Shown here: piece by piece, positions 47,884 to 59,019 of the stretch
Layout: the number at the start of each line of letters is the position of its first letter
Position numbering within the stretch: position 1 is the stretch's first letter
Assembly (NCBI GenBank): GCA_019693395.1
Contig: JAAMXP010000162.1
Location: 1 to 64,000, forward strand
Direction: 5' to 3'
Length of the DNA: 64,000 nt
Origin: Ettlia oleoabundans
Taxonomy: Eukaryota; Chlorophyta; Chlorophyceae; Chlamydomonadales
Made by a program: the position numbers and the translations under genes
The notes under the pieces: generated by a model
What the model was told of the DNA's origin: nothing
Databases searched by the model: none
Seen by the model: only the letters and a program-made list of their open reading frames with translations

Positions 47884-50800
47884 ATGCGGACTGCCAAGAC
47901 CCTGAGCAGCCTGCTGCAGGTCGCAGCTCCCGTGCTGAGGGAGGGACTGGCAGATGCAATTGGCACTACAGGTGGGATCTGGGCTGCTCTCACTGCCGGT
48001 CCACATCTGGGCAAGGGTTCGCTGGTTGCGCACGGCGGAAAGGCGGCCAGACGACTTCTGGTGCATACCCCAGCATATGGTAGTTGCATAACGCTCTTCG
48101 GGTCCGATGGCTCACAACAGCTACGCCCGTGCCCCGCCGCTGCCGCCGCTGCCGCCCAAGGCAGTTGGACGGCACCTGGAGGAACCAAACGATTCCCCAA
48201 ACTTTGTGTGATTGTAATGTTACAGGGGTGCGCACACTCACCACAGACCTGAAAGCAGCACTGGCCGCAAAAATTCCAGCGGAGCAGGTGGGCCTGCATG
48301 GGCCCGACACGGGTGCATACACAGCCCCTCCCTCTCGCACATGCAGGTTGACAGATACCAAATCGCATTGTGCATTGTTTGACAACCGCTTCCCTAAGTA
48401 GGCGTGCTGACTGTAGAAATGGCATGGCCTAGCTGCTAGCGGCCAGCTCATAAGTTGATCGGTGGGTCTCACCCCTCCAGTTACGTCCCACTTGGGCCCT
48501 GCTGTCACATCTTATCCTTTGCTGCAGGACCGTCTCAAGCAGCTGAAAAGAGAGCATGGCAGCAAGGTGCTGGGCAGCTGCACTGTGGAGCAGGCCATTG
48601 GCGGCATGCGCGGCATACCGGTGAGGGACGGGAGCTGCCAGCCAGGAGCTGAAGCGGGTCTTCAATCTTCATTGTCGTGCCGGCTTCATCGGCGGTGTTG
48701 TCAAGTTTGGCAGTGTTGTCAAGCCTCAAGTGCTCCGTTTGCGCAACTGCTACCTTCAGTGACCCATTGGCCTGCTAGCACTGCTAATGGTTCTGCTGGC
48801 TGGGTCTTCCCACGACCCTCCCTTACCACAGCCACCCCTCGCACCTGTTCCCAGGCCATGCTGTGGGAGACCAGCCTGTTGGACCCAGAGGAGGGCATTC
48901 GCTTCCGAGGCTACTCAATCCCCGAGCTGCAGGTGGGGCTGGGCACCTGGCCAATGTCGGTGGTGGCTGCAGGGTTGCACTATGGTGTGTTGCTGGACAG
49001 TCCCTGTGCCTGCGTTGACCACATAGTCCCCAGCCTTGTTGAAGATCTCTAGCCCCAGGTATGCCACCAAATGTGCACGATCCCGGGTCCGGCCGAACCT
49101 TGAAACACACAGCTAGCATCGCAGCTACTGTCTTGTTGTTGGCGGTGGCTGTTAAGCTGGTTGCTGCTGCATATGCCGATGTTCATTTGTGGCTGCAGGA
49201 GAAGCTGCCAAAGGCCAAGGAGGGCGGGGAGCCACTACCAGAGGGCCTGTTGTGGCTGCTCATGACTGGAGAGGTGGGGATCGTGGCTGGACTGGGTGTT
49301 GTTGGGTGCCGCACTGCCGTGGCCCAGACGTGATGCGACACCCTGTGCACATATATGCCGGGCAGCTGCCACCTCGCTGGACGTGCTTCCTCCCCCACCC
49401 ATGCTTCGTTATTGGTGCCAGCAGTATAGCCCCCTGTCTGACCATGGATCGCGCCCCTGCCTCTGCCTGCTCCACCTAACCCGGCATGGGTCTGCAGGTG
49501 CCCACCAGCGAGCAGGCACAGTCGGTGACTGAGATGCTGCGGGAGCGCAGCAAGGTGCCTGACCATGTGCATAAGGTGCGGTGTGTAGTATATTGGGTGC
49601 TCAAAGTGGGCTTACATAGTTGGTTGGTATTGGTTGCCTGTTTTCGGTAGCTTCTTGTGTGCAGTCGCACAGGGCTTCCGGGGGTTGCAGGTGAAGAGCT
49701 GCAGATGGCGAGGGTTATGGGCAACGTGCAGCCTGGGGCGCTTTGCTGATGCAGTGTTGCAGCTGTTGCAAGGTGTGAGAGTAGGGTGGTCGTCACAACC
49801 AAGCTGAGCATGCTGTGCCAGGCACAAACCAAGCCTGGCTGTCTGTCAACCCAAAGCCCGCCCCGGCTGCAGGTGCTGGCCGCGCAGCACCCCAACACCC
49901 ACCCCATGACTCAGCTGGCTACAGCTGTGCTGACCCTTCAGGTACTGAACATGGATCAGTTGTTGGGTGCTGGAGCACGTGTCTTTAGGTAGCTTGGATG
50001 GCTCCTGGGCAGCTGAATACTCCCGATAGAGTCGCTTGCTGTCTGCATTGGCTTGTTATGTGCGCCACGATTCGTTTGTCCCCGCTTTGCTGGTGGCCAT
50101 TTGATGTGTGTTCTGCAAGCTTTGTGCAGGTGGATAGCAAGTTTGCGGAAGGCTACCGCAGCGGCATGCACAAGAGCAAGTGAGTCGGGGTTTTGCTCTG
50201 GTATAGCCGTCACTCTGTGTTGTGTACAGTGGTCAGTGGCCATCTAGGAAACCAGAATCAACCCATTAAGCTGGCCACGCAAGTTGCGATGTGCGACTTG
50301 AAGGGCAGCGGCGGGGCATACCGCTGACGCTTGGCAGCACGATGCCGATACGGCGTTCCCATCCCACCTTTCTTCGTTTCTCCAGTAATGCAGCAGTTGA
50401 CCCAGTCGTCGTGCTGCTTCGTTCTGCTATGCCTTGCACTGCATTGATCTGTGTTTGGCAAGGGCACTTCCTTCCGTGGACATTGCAGGTACTGGGAGCC
50501 AGTGTTTGAGGACTCAATGAATCTCATTGCCAAGCTGCCCACTATCGCCGCAGCAATCTACAGGCGCGCCGATCCGCTGCCTCGCGTCTTTCATTGCTGC
50601 TCCAAACTTTGGTGAAAGACGGGGCTGCCGTGCAGCTGCCCTGCCCAATCTTCTTCACTGAGTCAAGTCAACATTGCTTGTCTGCCTTCCCAACCCACCC
50701 ACTCGCCTATCTGTGTCCACAGGAACACGTACAAGAACGGCGGGCTGATTGAGGCTGACAGCAAGCTGGACTGGGGCGCCAACCTGGCATATATGATGGG

Positions 50801-53001
50801 TATGTGCGTGAAGGGTTGGCAGATGGACATTCCGTGCGAGCATGCATGCCACTTAGGCTGATGCCCCGTGCTCGCTCTTCTTGTAGTCTTAGGGCCATCG
50901 TGTTTACGCCCTTGTCCTCCCAGCTGCGGTCTATAATTGCTTCTCCCAGCTAGTTGTTGGCCTCAAGACCCAGGACCGTGTACCAATCCTGCACCACATT
51001 GACGCCGATGCCTGCTATGCCTGCTGTTGCCGTGCAGGTTACACTGATGAGGGTTGCCTTGAGATGATGCGCCTCTACCAGACCATCCACGCAGACCACG
51101 AGGGAGGCAATGTGTCGGCACACGCCACGCACCTGGTGCGTTTGCCTGCTTGCCTCACTGCCTAATGCTGTGGTCGCCCGCCCGCCTACCTGGCTGCCTG
51201 TGGTGGCTCATCAGCCCTGAGTGGCGCTGCACGGCACATTGCACTGAGACCTGATCCAGGCAGCCCGGGCTCTTTGTTTCCTCCAGCAGGTTATACCTCA
51301 GCTGTGCTCGTCTTTTGTCTTGTTAGCAGCGATCTCCCCTTCTCAGGCCGTGCTGGGTGAACACATCTTTGCTCAGACGTGGGAAGTTAAATCCTGAGCT
51401 GCAGGTGGGCAGCGCCCTCAGCGACCCCTACCTCTCGTTTGCCGCCGGCATGACTGGGCTGGCAGGGCCGTTGCACGGCCTGGCCAACCAGGAGGTGCTG
51501 CGATGGCTTACCAGCGTGAGGGAGCAGGTGAGATAGCAAGTGCAACATCAAGCACGATGGCTAAGCAACAATGTACCTGCAGTAGGCTGGAGACCCTGAC
51601 AAGGTTGCTGATGTCCCATTTGCCGCAGCATGGCACTGTCGTAAAGCTGCTGCCGCACCGCTGTCAACCCGCTGCTGCTGGCCGCGTCCTCACCATCTGT
51701 TTGTGGCTGCCCCTGCCTGCCTGCTTGCCTACTTGTGCACCCAGGTGGGTGACAACGTGACCAAGGACCAGCTCAAGGAGTTTGTGTGGGCCACGCTGAA
51801 GAGCGGCAAGGTAAGGCGGTAGTGCCTGGGGGCGACCATGTGGTACAACACGGCTGACACTGCTTGGGGGGGTCGGAGTGGTCTGGCGTGCCTACCGGTT
51901 GACGGCATCTGTCCATTGTACGCGATGCCATGCTACCGCTGCAGGGCCTTCTGGTGCTGGCAGCCCTGACAGCCCTGATGCTTAGGCATTTAGAACTGAA
52001 CTGTTACTCATGTGCTCTCTCTCAACTGTTGTTTCGCTTTCTCTGCATGGCTGGGGCTGCAGGTTGTGCCCGGTTTTGGCCACGCTGTGTTGCGCAAGAC
52101 TGACCCGCGGTGAGCGGCAGCTATGACCCGTGGCAGCTGCAGAGCGCATCTGAATGGCTTGTTGGGATAGAACCCCACTAATCAACAGTCATGCGGGCAG
52201 TGACCCCCTCCCATTCCAACACATTGGTTGGCATGGAAGGTAAACTGACCACATTGGCAACTTATCCTTGGCTCAATGACCTTCGTGCTGCTGCTGCTTG
52301 TGCTGCTGTCGCCGCAGCTACACGTGCCAGGCCGGGTTTGCTGCCAAGCACATGCCCGACTACCCCCTGTTCAAGCTCACAGCCATGCTGTACCAGGTGG
52401 TGCCCGACATACTAAAGCAGACCGGCAAGGTGGGTGATGCATGTGCGCCATCTGCATGTAATGGTGCCAAGAGTTTCTCACCCATTTTCCAGTGCATGTC
52501 ATGGTATTTTGTCCAGCTGTTGGCGCATTCCTTGCCAAACTTCACACTTCATAACGTCTTACGCAGGTTAAGAACCCGTACCCCAACGTGGATGCCCACA
52601 GCGGCGTGCTGCTGCAGTACTACGGCATCAAAGAGGAGTGAGTGGCAGCTTGGTTTCGGCGGCAGCAGGGGGCTTGGTCCTCTTGCTGGGCAGAGGCCGG
52701 CCCGCCGCAGTTCATCATGCATCAAACGCAGCAGTGCCTCAGCCGGCCCTGCACTTCAATTTTCCAAAGGGTTGCGACCCACGTCTGCCCCCGCGTTTAT
52801 GCTTGTGCTTGTGGTATTTAATTAAAACCTTTGTGGCTATGTGTGCGTGCATGCAGGACCTTCTACACGGTACTGTTTGGTGTTTCTCGCTCCCTGGGTG
52901 TGTTGAGCCAGGGCGTGTGGAGCCGTGCCCTGGGCCTGCCCATTGAGCGCCCCAAGTCACTCACCATGGCCGCCATTGAGGAGCGTGTGCGCCAGCAGTA
53001 G
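47884..53001 (+). CDS. Citrate synthase, mitochondrial
   Basis: Condenses oxaloacetate and acetyl-CoA to citrate, the entry step of the citric acid cycle. About 17 exons are visible. Examples are 48856-48932 ([20 protein letters not shown]), 49198-49274, 49498-49575, 49873-49941 ([15 protein letters not shown]), 50130-50180, 50490-50563, 50723-50800, 51038-51135 ([16 protein letters not shown]), 51406-51527, 51745-51810, 52063-52110, 52320-52430, 52568-52639 and 52858-53001. Catalytic residues are all present: His in [10 protein letters not shown], His in [16 protein letters not shown], Asp in NVDAHSG. The start at 47884 gives [12 protein letters not shown] with a basic, amphipathic N-terminus that fits mitochondrial import. 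The junction of the first exon to [14 protein letters not shown] (about 48230-48289) is not resolved. The C-terminus [14 protein letters not shown] has no peroxisomal signal, which separates it from the peroxisomal isoform. TGTAA at 53487 may mark the 3' end. Confidence 0.97.
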
Positions 53002-53777
53002 ACCCAAGGGTGTCCTCTTTGGGGCGCCAGCAGCAGAGCTGCTCGCCTCCTGGCTGGGCCACATCAAAGCCAGCGGTCCCCTCAGCGCCAAGTGCCATAA
53101 CCAGCCACGCCCAACAGCAGCAGAGCCAGGCCAGGCCGGCACTTGCTGGTGCCCAGGCCCTGCAGCACAGCCCTGAACCAGCAGCGTGACATCCAGCGGT
53201 GGGCCTCACGTTGGCCGGCAGACGGCTTGTAGATGCTCCTGCAGCCTGCACCCGGGCGATCTGCTCAAGAACTGAACCCCTCCCCCAGCACTTGTACTGT
53301 CACTGCCTTGTTGCCTGCTTGCTTGCTTGAATTGTTGACCTGCAGCTTTCATGTTCACTTTTCCCTTGCTTGCCAGCCGTTGCCCAAGGGTCTGTTGCGG
53401 CATGCCTCCCATCCTGTGGGGTTACCTTTGTGGCCAACCTTTCCCATCCTACCAGTGGGACCAAAGTTGGCCAACAAACATGCATGTGTAATGTGTACAG
53501 CTCAGTTCAACATTTGCGAAACACGAGAGGGCTGTGAAACCTTGAGAGGCTTTCCGCAGCCACTGCTTAGAGCATCCTGTCCGCCAAAGGTATGCGGCTG
53601 GCAGGCTTGACTGACGGGATGGCACCCCCATGTTGTGCAGGTAAATTACAGGCAAGCCCAAACAGCCTGGCAGCAACATGTGGCCTGAGAAGTGCAGCTT
53701 GGGCAGCAAAATTGCAGGCATGTCATGCACACACTCAGACAGTGAACAGCTTATTTCATCGTCTCTCTCACGCTCTC
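53002..53777. other. Intergenic between convergent genes
   Basis: Contains the long 3' region of citrate synthase (TGTAA near 53487) and the 3' end of the GT64 gene from the other strand. No gene is seen. Confidence 0.6.
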
Positions 53778-56594
53778 TCACAGGTAGACGCAGCCCATAA
53801 AGGGCAGGCGGCACAGCGGTCGCTGGAACATGCGCTGCCTGGAGCCGGCGCTCCGCTCCCACTCCAAATCCTCCACTTGCAGCAGGCCCCGGCCATACCA
53901 CTCCTCAAACTGCGCCACACACTGGGCTCGCGTGGCTGCACAAGAACAAGGGCAGCGCCACCGATACAAAGGGCGACATCAGTTGAGGGTGCAGTGTGTT
54001 GCTAGCAATCTTGCCGCAAAGCCGGCGGCCAACACTATCACAAACGGGCAACCTCTATTGCCAAACATGTAGTTGGGCCCCCAAGGGAGGGCAGGCTGCC
54101 AGCTTACCTATATGCGACGATCCTGCCTTGCTGATGCCCACGCCTGACAGGGAGGACAGGTCGAGGCGGCGGCTGGGCTGCGCCCAAACCACGTGGGGCA
54201 GCCGTCCCCGCTGTTGTCCCCGCTGCTGTTTCTGCTGCTGCTGCTGCTTGTAGTACTGCAGAATTTCCTGCTGCTCCTGCTCCTGCTGATGCTGTTTTCG
54301 CTGCGCCATCAAGTCCTTCCTGTGTTTTGACCCATCTGCTGCGTTGCCAGCTGCAGCTTGCTGGCGCAACAAGCCGCTGTCATGCTGCTGCAAGCCCTGC
54401 TCATGCTCGTGCTCCTGCATCCAATGCTGCTGCTGCTGCTCCTGGATGGCTGAGGCCGCCACAAAGTTGAGCAGCACATCCTCACAGTTCAGCAACCGTC
54501 TCACCAACTCCCGACCTGCAGGCAAATAGGGCAATAGTAAGGGTCATGGCAAAGGGTTGGTGGCGCTGGAGTTACCCAGCAACATGCAAGCAAAGATGGT
54601 CAGGAACAGCGGGCTTTGAATGATTGCCGCACAGCATTTGAGCCTAAAAGAAATGCTTAACATCGACAGATCAGTGGAAGATCGCCAAAAGCTGCAACAT
54701 TTTAATATTGCTTGAGCAACGTTTTACTATTGCTTGAACTCCTCCACGCCAGTGTGCGCGTACCTTTTCTGTACCGCTCTGACCAGTACAACTCCAGCAC
54801 ATCAACTCCCACAAACTCTGCGGCAGTCAGCAGCACATTGAACTGCCGCTGACGGAACACGACCCGCTCCGGCAGGTACTGCAGGTAGGGGAAGAAGAAC
54901 ACATGAGGTTAAAATTTGTGGGTGAACTTTGTGTTAGACAAGACATGCGCAACATCATTGAGGGCCCCGGTGGGCGGGCACAGGATGCCATGCTGCGGAT
55001 GCCACGCAAATGCAGATATGCACGAAAGGTATAACAGCAGGATGCCATGGCGGCAAAATAGCATCCTTCTGTTGATAACGCCAAATGACGAGGCACCTGT
55101 GGGGGTGGCCCGGCGGTGACGAGGCGCGGGAAGAAGCCCACAAGCGCTTGCCGGTTGGCCTGCCACTTGGCAAATGCGCGCTCCACATCCGCACAGCTGC
55201 AGGGGGGGGGGGGGGGCAGCGACGCAATTTCAGCGCAGCAACAGGATGTGCCGCGAGACACACCCGCTGTACAGACAAGGCTGGAAATACCCCAGACAAG
55301 CTGCTCAAGGACATTGGGTTACAATAATGGGCAGGCTTCGTTACGGCAGCTTGAAATGCAGCTGCAGACCAGCAGTACTGTACTGTACCGCAGCAGTACA
55401 TCGTCGTCAGCCAAGAATACTGCCGCAGTTGTAATGTCTGGGTCAGCATGCATCCTGTTGCTGAGGTCGTTCTGTGATTGCAGCGCAGCAAGGGAGCAGG
55501 CCGCTCAACTGTGGGCTGGTGAAGAGACAATGGCGGGGGCTTGGCTGGGAAAATGATTAGAGAAGGCAGGGTAGGATGGTAAACTGACATGTTAAAAAAG
55601 AGGTGGGCAACTCTTGCCTTGTGGCTCAGTCACATGGGCAGCAACTGTGGAAAAGGGCAAGTGCTGGGCCTAGTAGGGCTAAAATCAGCCCAGTCATGTC
55701 CCATCAGTTGTGCAGCAGGCAGTGCCAATGCCTCACCTGTGCCTCCTGGCGGATGCGGACAGGAGCTGTGCAGTCGAAGAGTTCCGGCGGGGGGGGGTCG
55801 GCGCGATCGTTCCACACAAGCAGCACCTCCGCCACTGAAGCAAGGGGCACAATTATGTCGCAGTCAGCAGCAGCAGCATTCCTCCCTGCTAAGGGCAGCC
55901 CAGGTTCTCAGGTAGGTTCTCAGGAAGGTTCAAAACACCATGGCAAGTGTTGAATGCCTCCAACCAACCAACCAATCAACCAACCATTCAGCGCACCTGA
56001 GGGGCAGCTGCCCAGCTTGTTGATGACCAGGGGGAGAGTTGAGAGCCGCTTCCCGTAGGACATTACAACCACAGTATACCGGCTGGTGTAGCTGCTGTTG
56101 GCAGGCATCCAACGCTGCTCTGCCACCCCTGCCAGCGGAATACGCTGCGAGCCTTCTGCGCCCGCGATTTGCGCTGCTACTGCGGCAGTGGCGGCGGCAG
56201 CAGCTGCAACTGCGGCTTGCGCCTCTGCTGCCGCAGCGGCCAACACGTCTGCTGGCTCATAAATGATGCTGAGGGCGTAACAGCTGAGCGCCACCACTAC
56301 CGTGCATGCTGCTGCAGTAGCTACCAAGAGCAGCACCAGCGCGGCACATGATGCGCCGCGCTCCCACCTCCGTCGCTTTTTGCCAAGGCCACCAGCCGCG
56401 GCCACAGGGGCAAACCTGACAGACTTGCGGCGGCCTACCGGGGAGGTGCATCCAGGCTTGCCTCGAGTTTGTGTGGGGAGCACAGGCTGCCTGACACCCA
56501 TGATGCCGCCCAAAATGCTGCGCAGCGGCGCTAATGCCGCGGATGCAGTGGAGGCGCCGCCGCCGCAACCAAGCATATCTGTCAGTCCGGCCAA
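53778..56594 (-). CDS. GT64 (exostosin C-terminal type) glycosyltransferase
   Basis: Type II Golgi membrane glycosyltransferase by family knowledge. The N-terminal exon (56594 to about 55998) has a basic cytosolic segment (GKKRRRWERG) followed by a membrane anchor (ALVLLLVATAAACTVVVAL), an Ala-rich stem, then YTVVVMSYGKRLSTLPLVIN. Following exons carry VAEVLLVWNDRADPPPPE with VRIRQEAQ (55837-55735), NDLSNRMHADPDITTAAVFL with the metal-binding DDD motif (ADDDVLL, 55485-55390), DVERAFAKWQANRQALVGFF, the QRQFNVLLTAAEFVGVDVLE exon, and LLNCEDVLLNFVAASA. These match family 64 (EXT C-terminal domain, plant GINT1/MOCA1-type enzymes) in order. A long Gln/His-rich insert interrupts the end of the domain before the last exon, which holds CVAQFEEWYGRG and stops at 53778. 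The donor and acceptor sugars cannot be told. The start could also be a later Met in the same exon. Confidence 0.85.
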
Positions 56595-57906
56595 CGCTTC
56601 AGCTCGCCGACTCCAACAGTTGAAGTGGCCACATCCAACTTAAAGCGTGGACGAAGCGGCGAGGGCAGGGAGGGAGCACTGTAGCCACCAGGTCGGGTTT
56701 TGCGAATGCGCTTCTACGCGGGCAGAGCTTGTGTTGCACGGTTGAAGCCAAGTAAAGCTGAGCGAGCCTGATAATTTCCACTGACGGACAGCAAGCACTG
56801 CTGCGAAGCTGCTGCAGGAAGCGTGTTGAAGCCACCTTGCTCGGTTTCCCGATCCTTAAAGTAGGGCGCAACGAGATTGTTTTGCAGTTGACACTGACAA
56901 GCCTTGCCCGCCAGCTACCAGTCAGCTCACGGTTACCGCCAGCTCATCACCATGCCGCTCAGGGCCGCCAAACCAAGGTGCAACCGAGTTGCGGGAGCAT
57001 TGAATGGCAGCAACTTCCGACATGCAACGTTGGTTCAACCTTGCAAAAGAGGGTCGCCACAATGTTTGTGGGCTACAACCACACGGCATTGCCGGCGTGG
57101 AGCGGTGCTGGCGGGTGAGCCGGCGAGCACCAGTCAGGCGTGGATGGCTTACACAGGCAACACATGCTGGTATGCTCTGATATTGGTTCGCTGCCTGTGC
57201 ATCAACCATTACAACGGGGTTTTCATGCATGTCAGCTGGACCGCCAACCACTTTGATGAGCTACATGCACTTCATGCATGGCAGCGGACCACGTCGGACG
57301 GGCCTTCCGGCAAGCCGCATACCAACACCGGCGGACCGCCGCGCTCACCCCCCATCGCTCCCATTAAGGTCCCGAGCCCCGGGCAGGCGGGCGGGCTCGC
57401 CGCCAGCCCTGGCATCAGCGCGGGATGGCGGCCCATCCCGCCTCTCCCCATTGGGGCCTGCCCCGTCTCGGCCTGCTCAGATCTCACCGGCGGGGGCTCC
57501 CGGGCTCTGTTCCTTGCGCTGCAGGCTCTCCAAGGCACGCCTTTCCCTGCTTCCACGCGCCATGTCCGCATGCCCGAGTTGAAGCTCCTTTGCCTACGGG
57601 CGGGAGGGCGACTAACACTGAGGAGTGAGCCCTTGCATGCAAGCTGCGCTGTTCAAAGATCAGCCCCTTCTTCGTGTCGCCACCACCGGCCCGCCGCCTC
57701 GCTGCCGCCACTGNNNCCCCCCCCCCCCCCCCTTGTCCTCAGCCTTCTTCCTCCCATCCCTGGTGTTTTCCATATGATTCTCCAACTGCTGCCTTCACAA
57801 TGTGTGTCGGCTTTAGTGCCATGCTGGAAGGTCTCGGGTTTGATTCGTGCTGTTGATGACCTGTCGTCCTTGTTTAGCCTTCCTGTGCACGTGTGCCTCT
57901 TCTCAG
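56595..57906. other. Divergent intergenic region and unresolved 5' part of the next gene
   Basis: Lies between the GT64 start and the first supported exon of the plus-strand gene. Long open frames at 56904-58025 and 57229-57582 (Pro/Arg/Ala-rich) may contain its 5' exons, but splice links are not clear. The gap at 57714-57716 precedes a poly-C run of about 16 bases. Confidence 0.45.
57714..57716. other. Sequence gap (3 N) before poly-C
   Basis: Three N bases followed by about 16 C, the same arrangement as at 16702. Probably a sequencing stop at homopolymer C. Confidence 0.95.
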
Positions 57907-58848
57907 TTCCGCTGCTGATGACAACTGGGCCATACACACGATTAGAGGACCTTGTCCGCGTAGGGCGGCAGTGCAAAACCCGGTTGCTGCCGCTGGCTGC
58001 CAACAAATGGTGTGCTGCCAGCTGATGGCTGCCATGCGCTGCCGTTGGCACAGCTTCATTGTTCGTTCAACCTGCCTTCTCTTCCTTGCTTGCTTCATTG
58101 ATTGCATCCTTCAATGCTTTCCCTTTGCTGACTGCTTATATATTCATGTGACCTGCATGTCTGCTGTGGCTGTTGTTGCTGCTGTCTTTAGAACGTCAGC
58201 CATCGCCGCCCCTGCTGGTATTGTTGGCTGCCGCGTTGTTGCCCCCTTTCTGAACAATTGTTTTTGTTGATAAGCTGGCAGCTGCTGTTTCTTCTCCTTC
58301 TTGAAGTTCTACTTGGACATTCTACCCTACGTTGACCTTCATGAAAGTTGGTTCAGCCGGTCGGTGCCTAGTGCCCTGGCACACCCCCTCGGTGATTCCT
58401 ACTGCTTCGTTTCCCAGTCCCGTCAAAGCACGCTGCTTACCTATTTTGCCAGCCCTCCTCACCGTTCACAGCGACCGGGAATTTTTTTGTCAGTTTTCTA
58501 TTGATGCAGTCAGGTCCGCTGCTGGCATCCAAGATCCTTTGGTGGCTTTGCCACAACGCACCTCAGTACCCGGACGTTCATGGCAACCACCCCAGCATTG
58601 TGGTAAGTGGTCTTGCATGGACATAATTTGATTGCTGTTCATATTCGTGTGCACCCTGGACACAAACTTTGGTACACTGTTTGCAGACACGGCGCCAACT
58701 TCAAGCCAGGCACAGCCGCTTGCAGCAGATGTTTGACGATGCACGGGTGGGAGCGGGCCTGCCGCCCGTAATTCTCTGTCACAATGCATTATATGCAGCT
58801 CGCTACCGCTACTGCTTGCACTGGATCAACAGCTGGGGAACAGTGTAG
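57907..58848 (+). CDS. Unassigned protein, 3' part; possibly glycosyltransferase-like
   Basis: Four exons (57907-58009, 58307-58391, 58510-58602, 58687-58848) join in phase and end in TAG, giving about 147 C-terminal residues. TGTAA follows at 58942. The 5' exons were not resolved. Visible sequence includes VPLLMTTGPYTRLEDL, TRLLPLAANKCSTWTFYPTL, SGPLLASKILWWLCHNAPQY, YPDVHGNHPSIVTRRQL and the end YRYCLHWINSWGTV. The order TGP, then LLP and FYP, then H-x-x-x-SW near the end is weakly like the C-terminal half of GT32 (DXD-type) glycosyltransferases, but the segment between FYP and the end is longer than usual and no DXD motif was found upstream. The neighbouring GT64 gene makes a glycan role tempting; this is inference only. 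It is transcribed away from GT64 and towards the gene at 59020. Confidence 0.45.
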
Positions 58849-59019
58849 GAAGCCCAGCTGCTGTGTACACATGGCCCTGATGGTTTGCTGGATCGCCTCA
58901 CGCTCAGTGCCACTTTTGATCTTCTGTTGTTAATCATCTGTTGTAACCAGCTACAATGGATCAGAATAGGGAATAAATAAACAATGGCATAAACTTTTTA
59001 TTGGAAAAGAATGCCAAGC

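Noticed and set aside
58799..58848. Papain-like protease ending, from the string INSWGT
   Set aside because: Papain-type enzymes need the catalytic Cys/His regions and sequence after NSWGT. Neither is present and the protein stops one residue after the motif.
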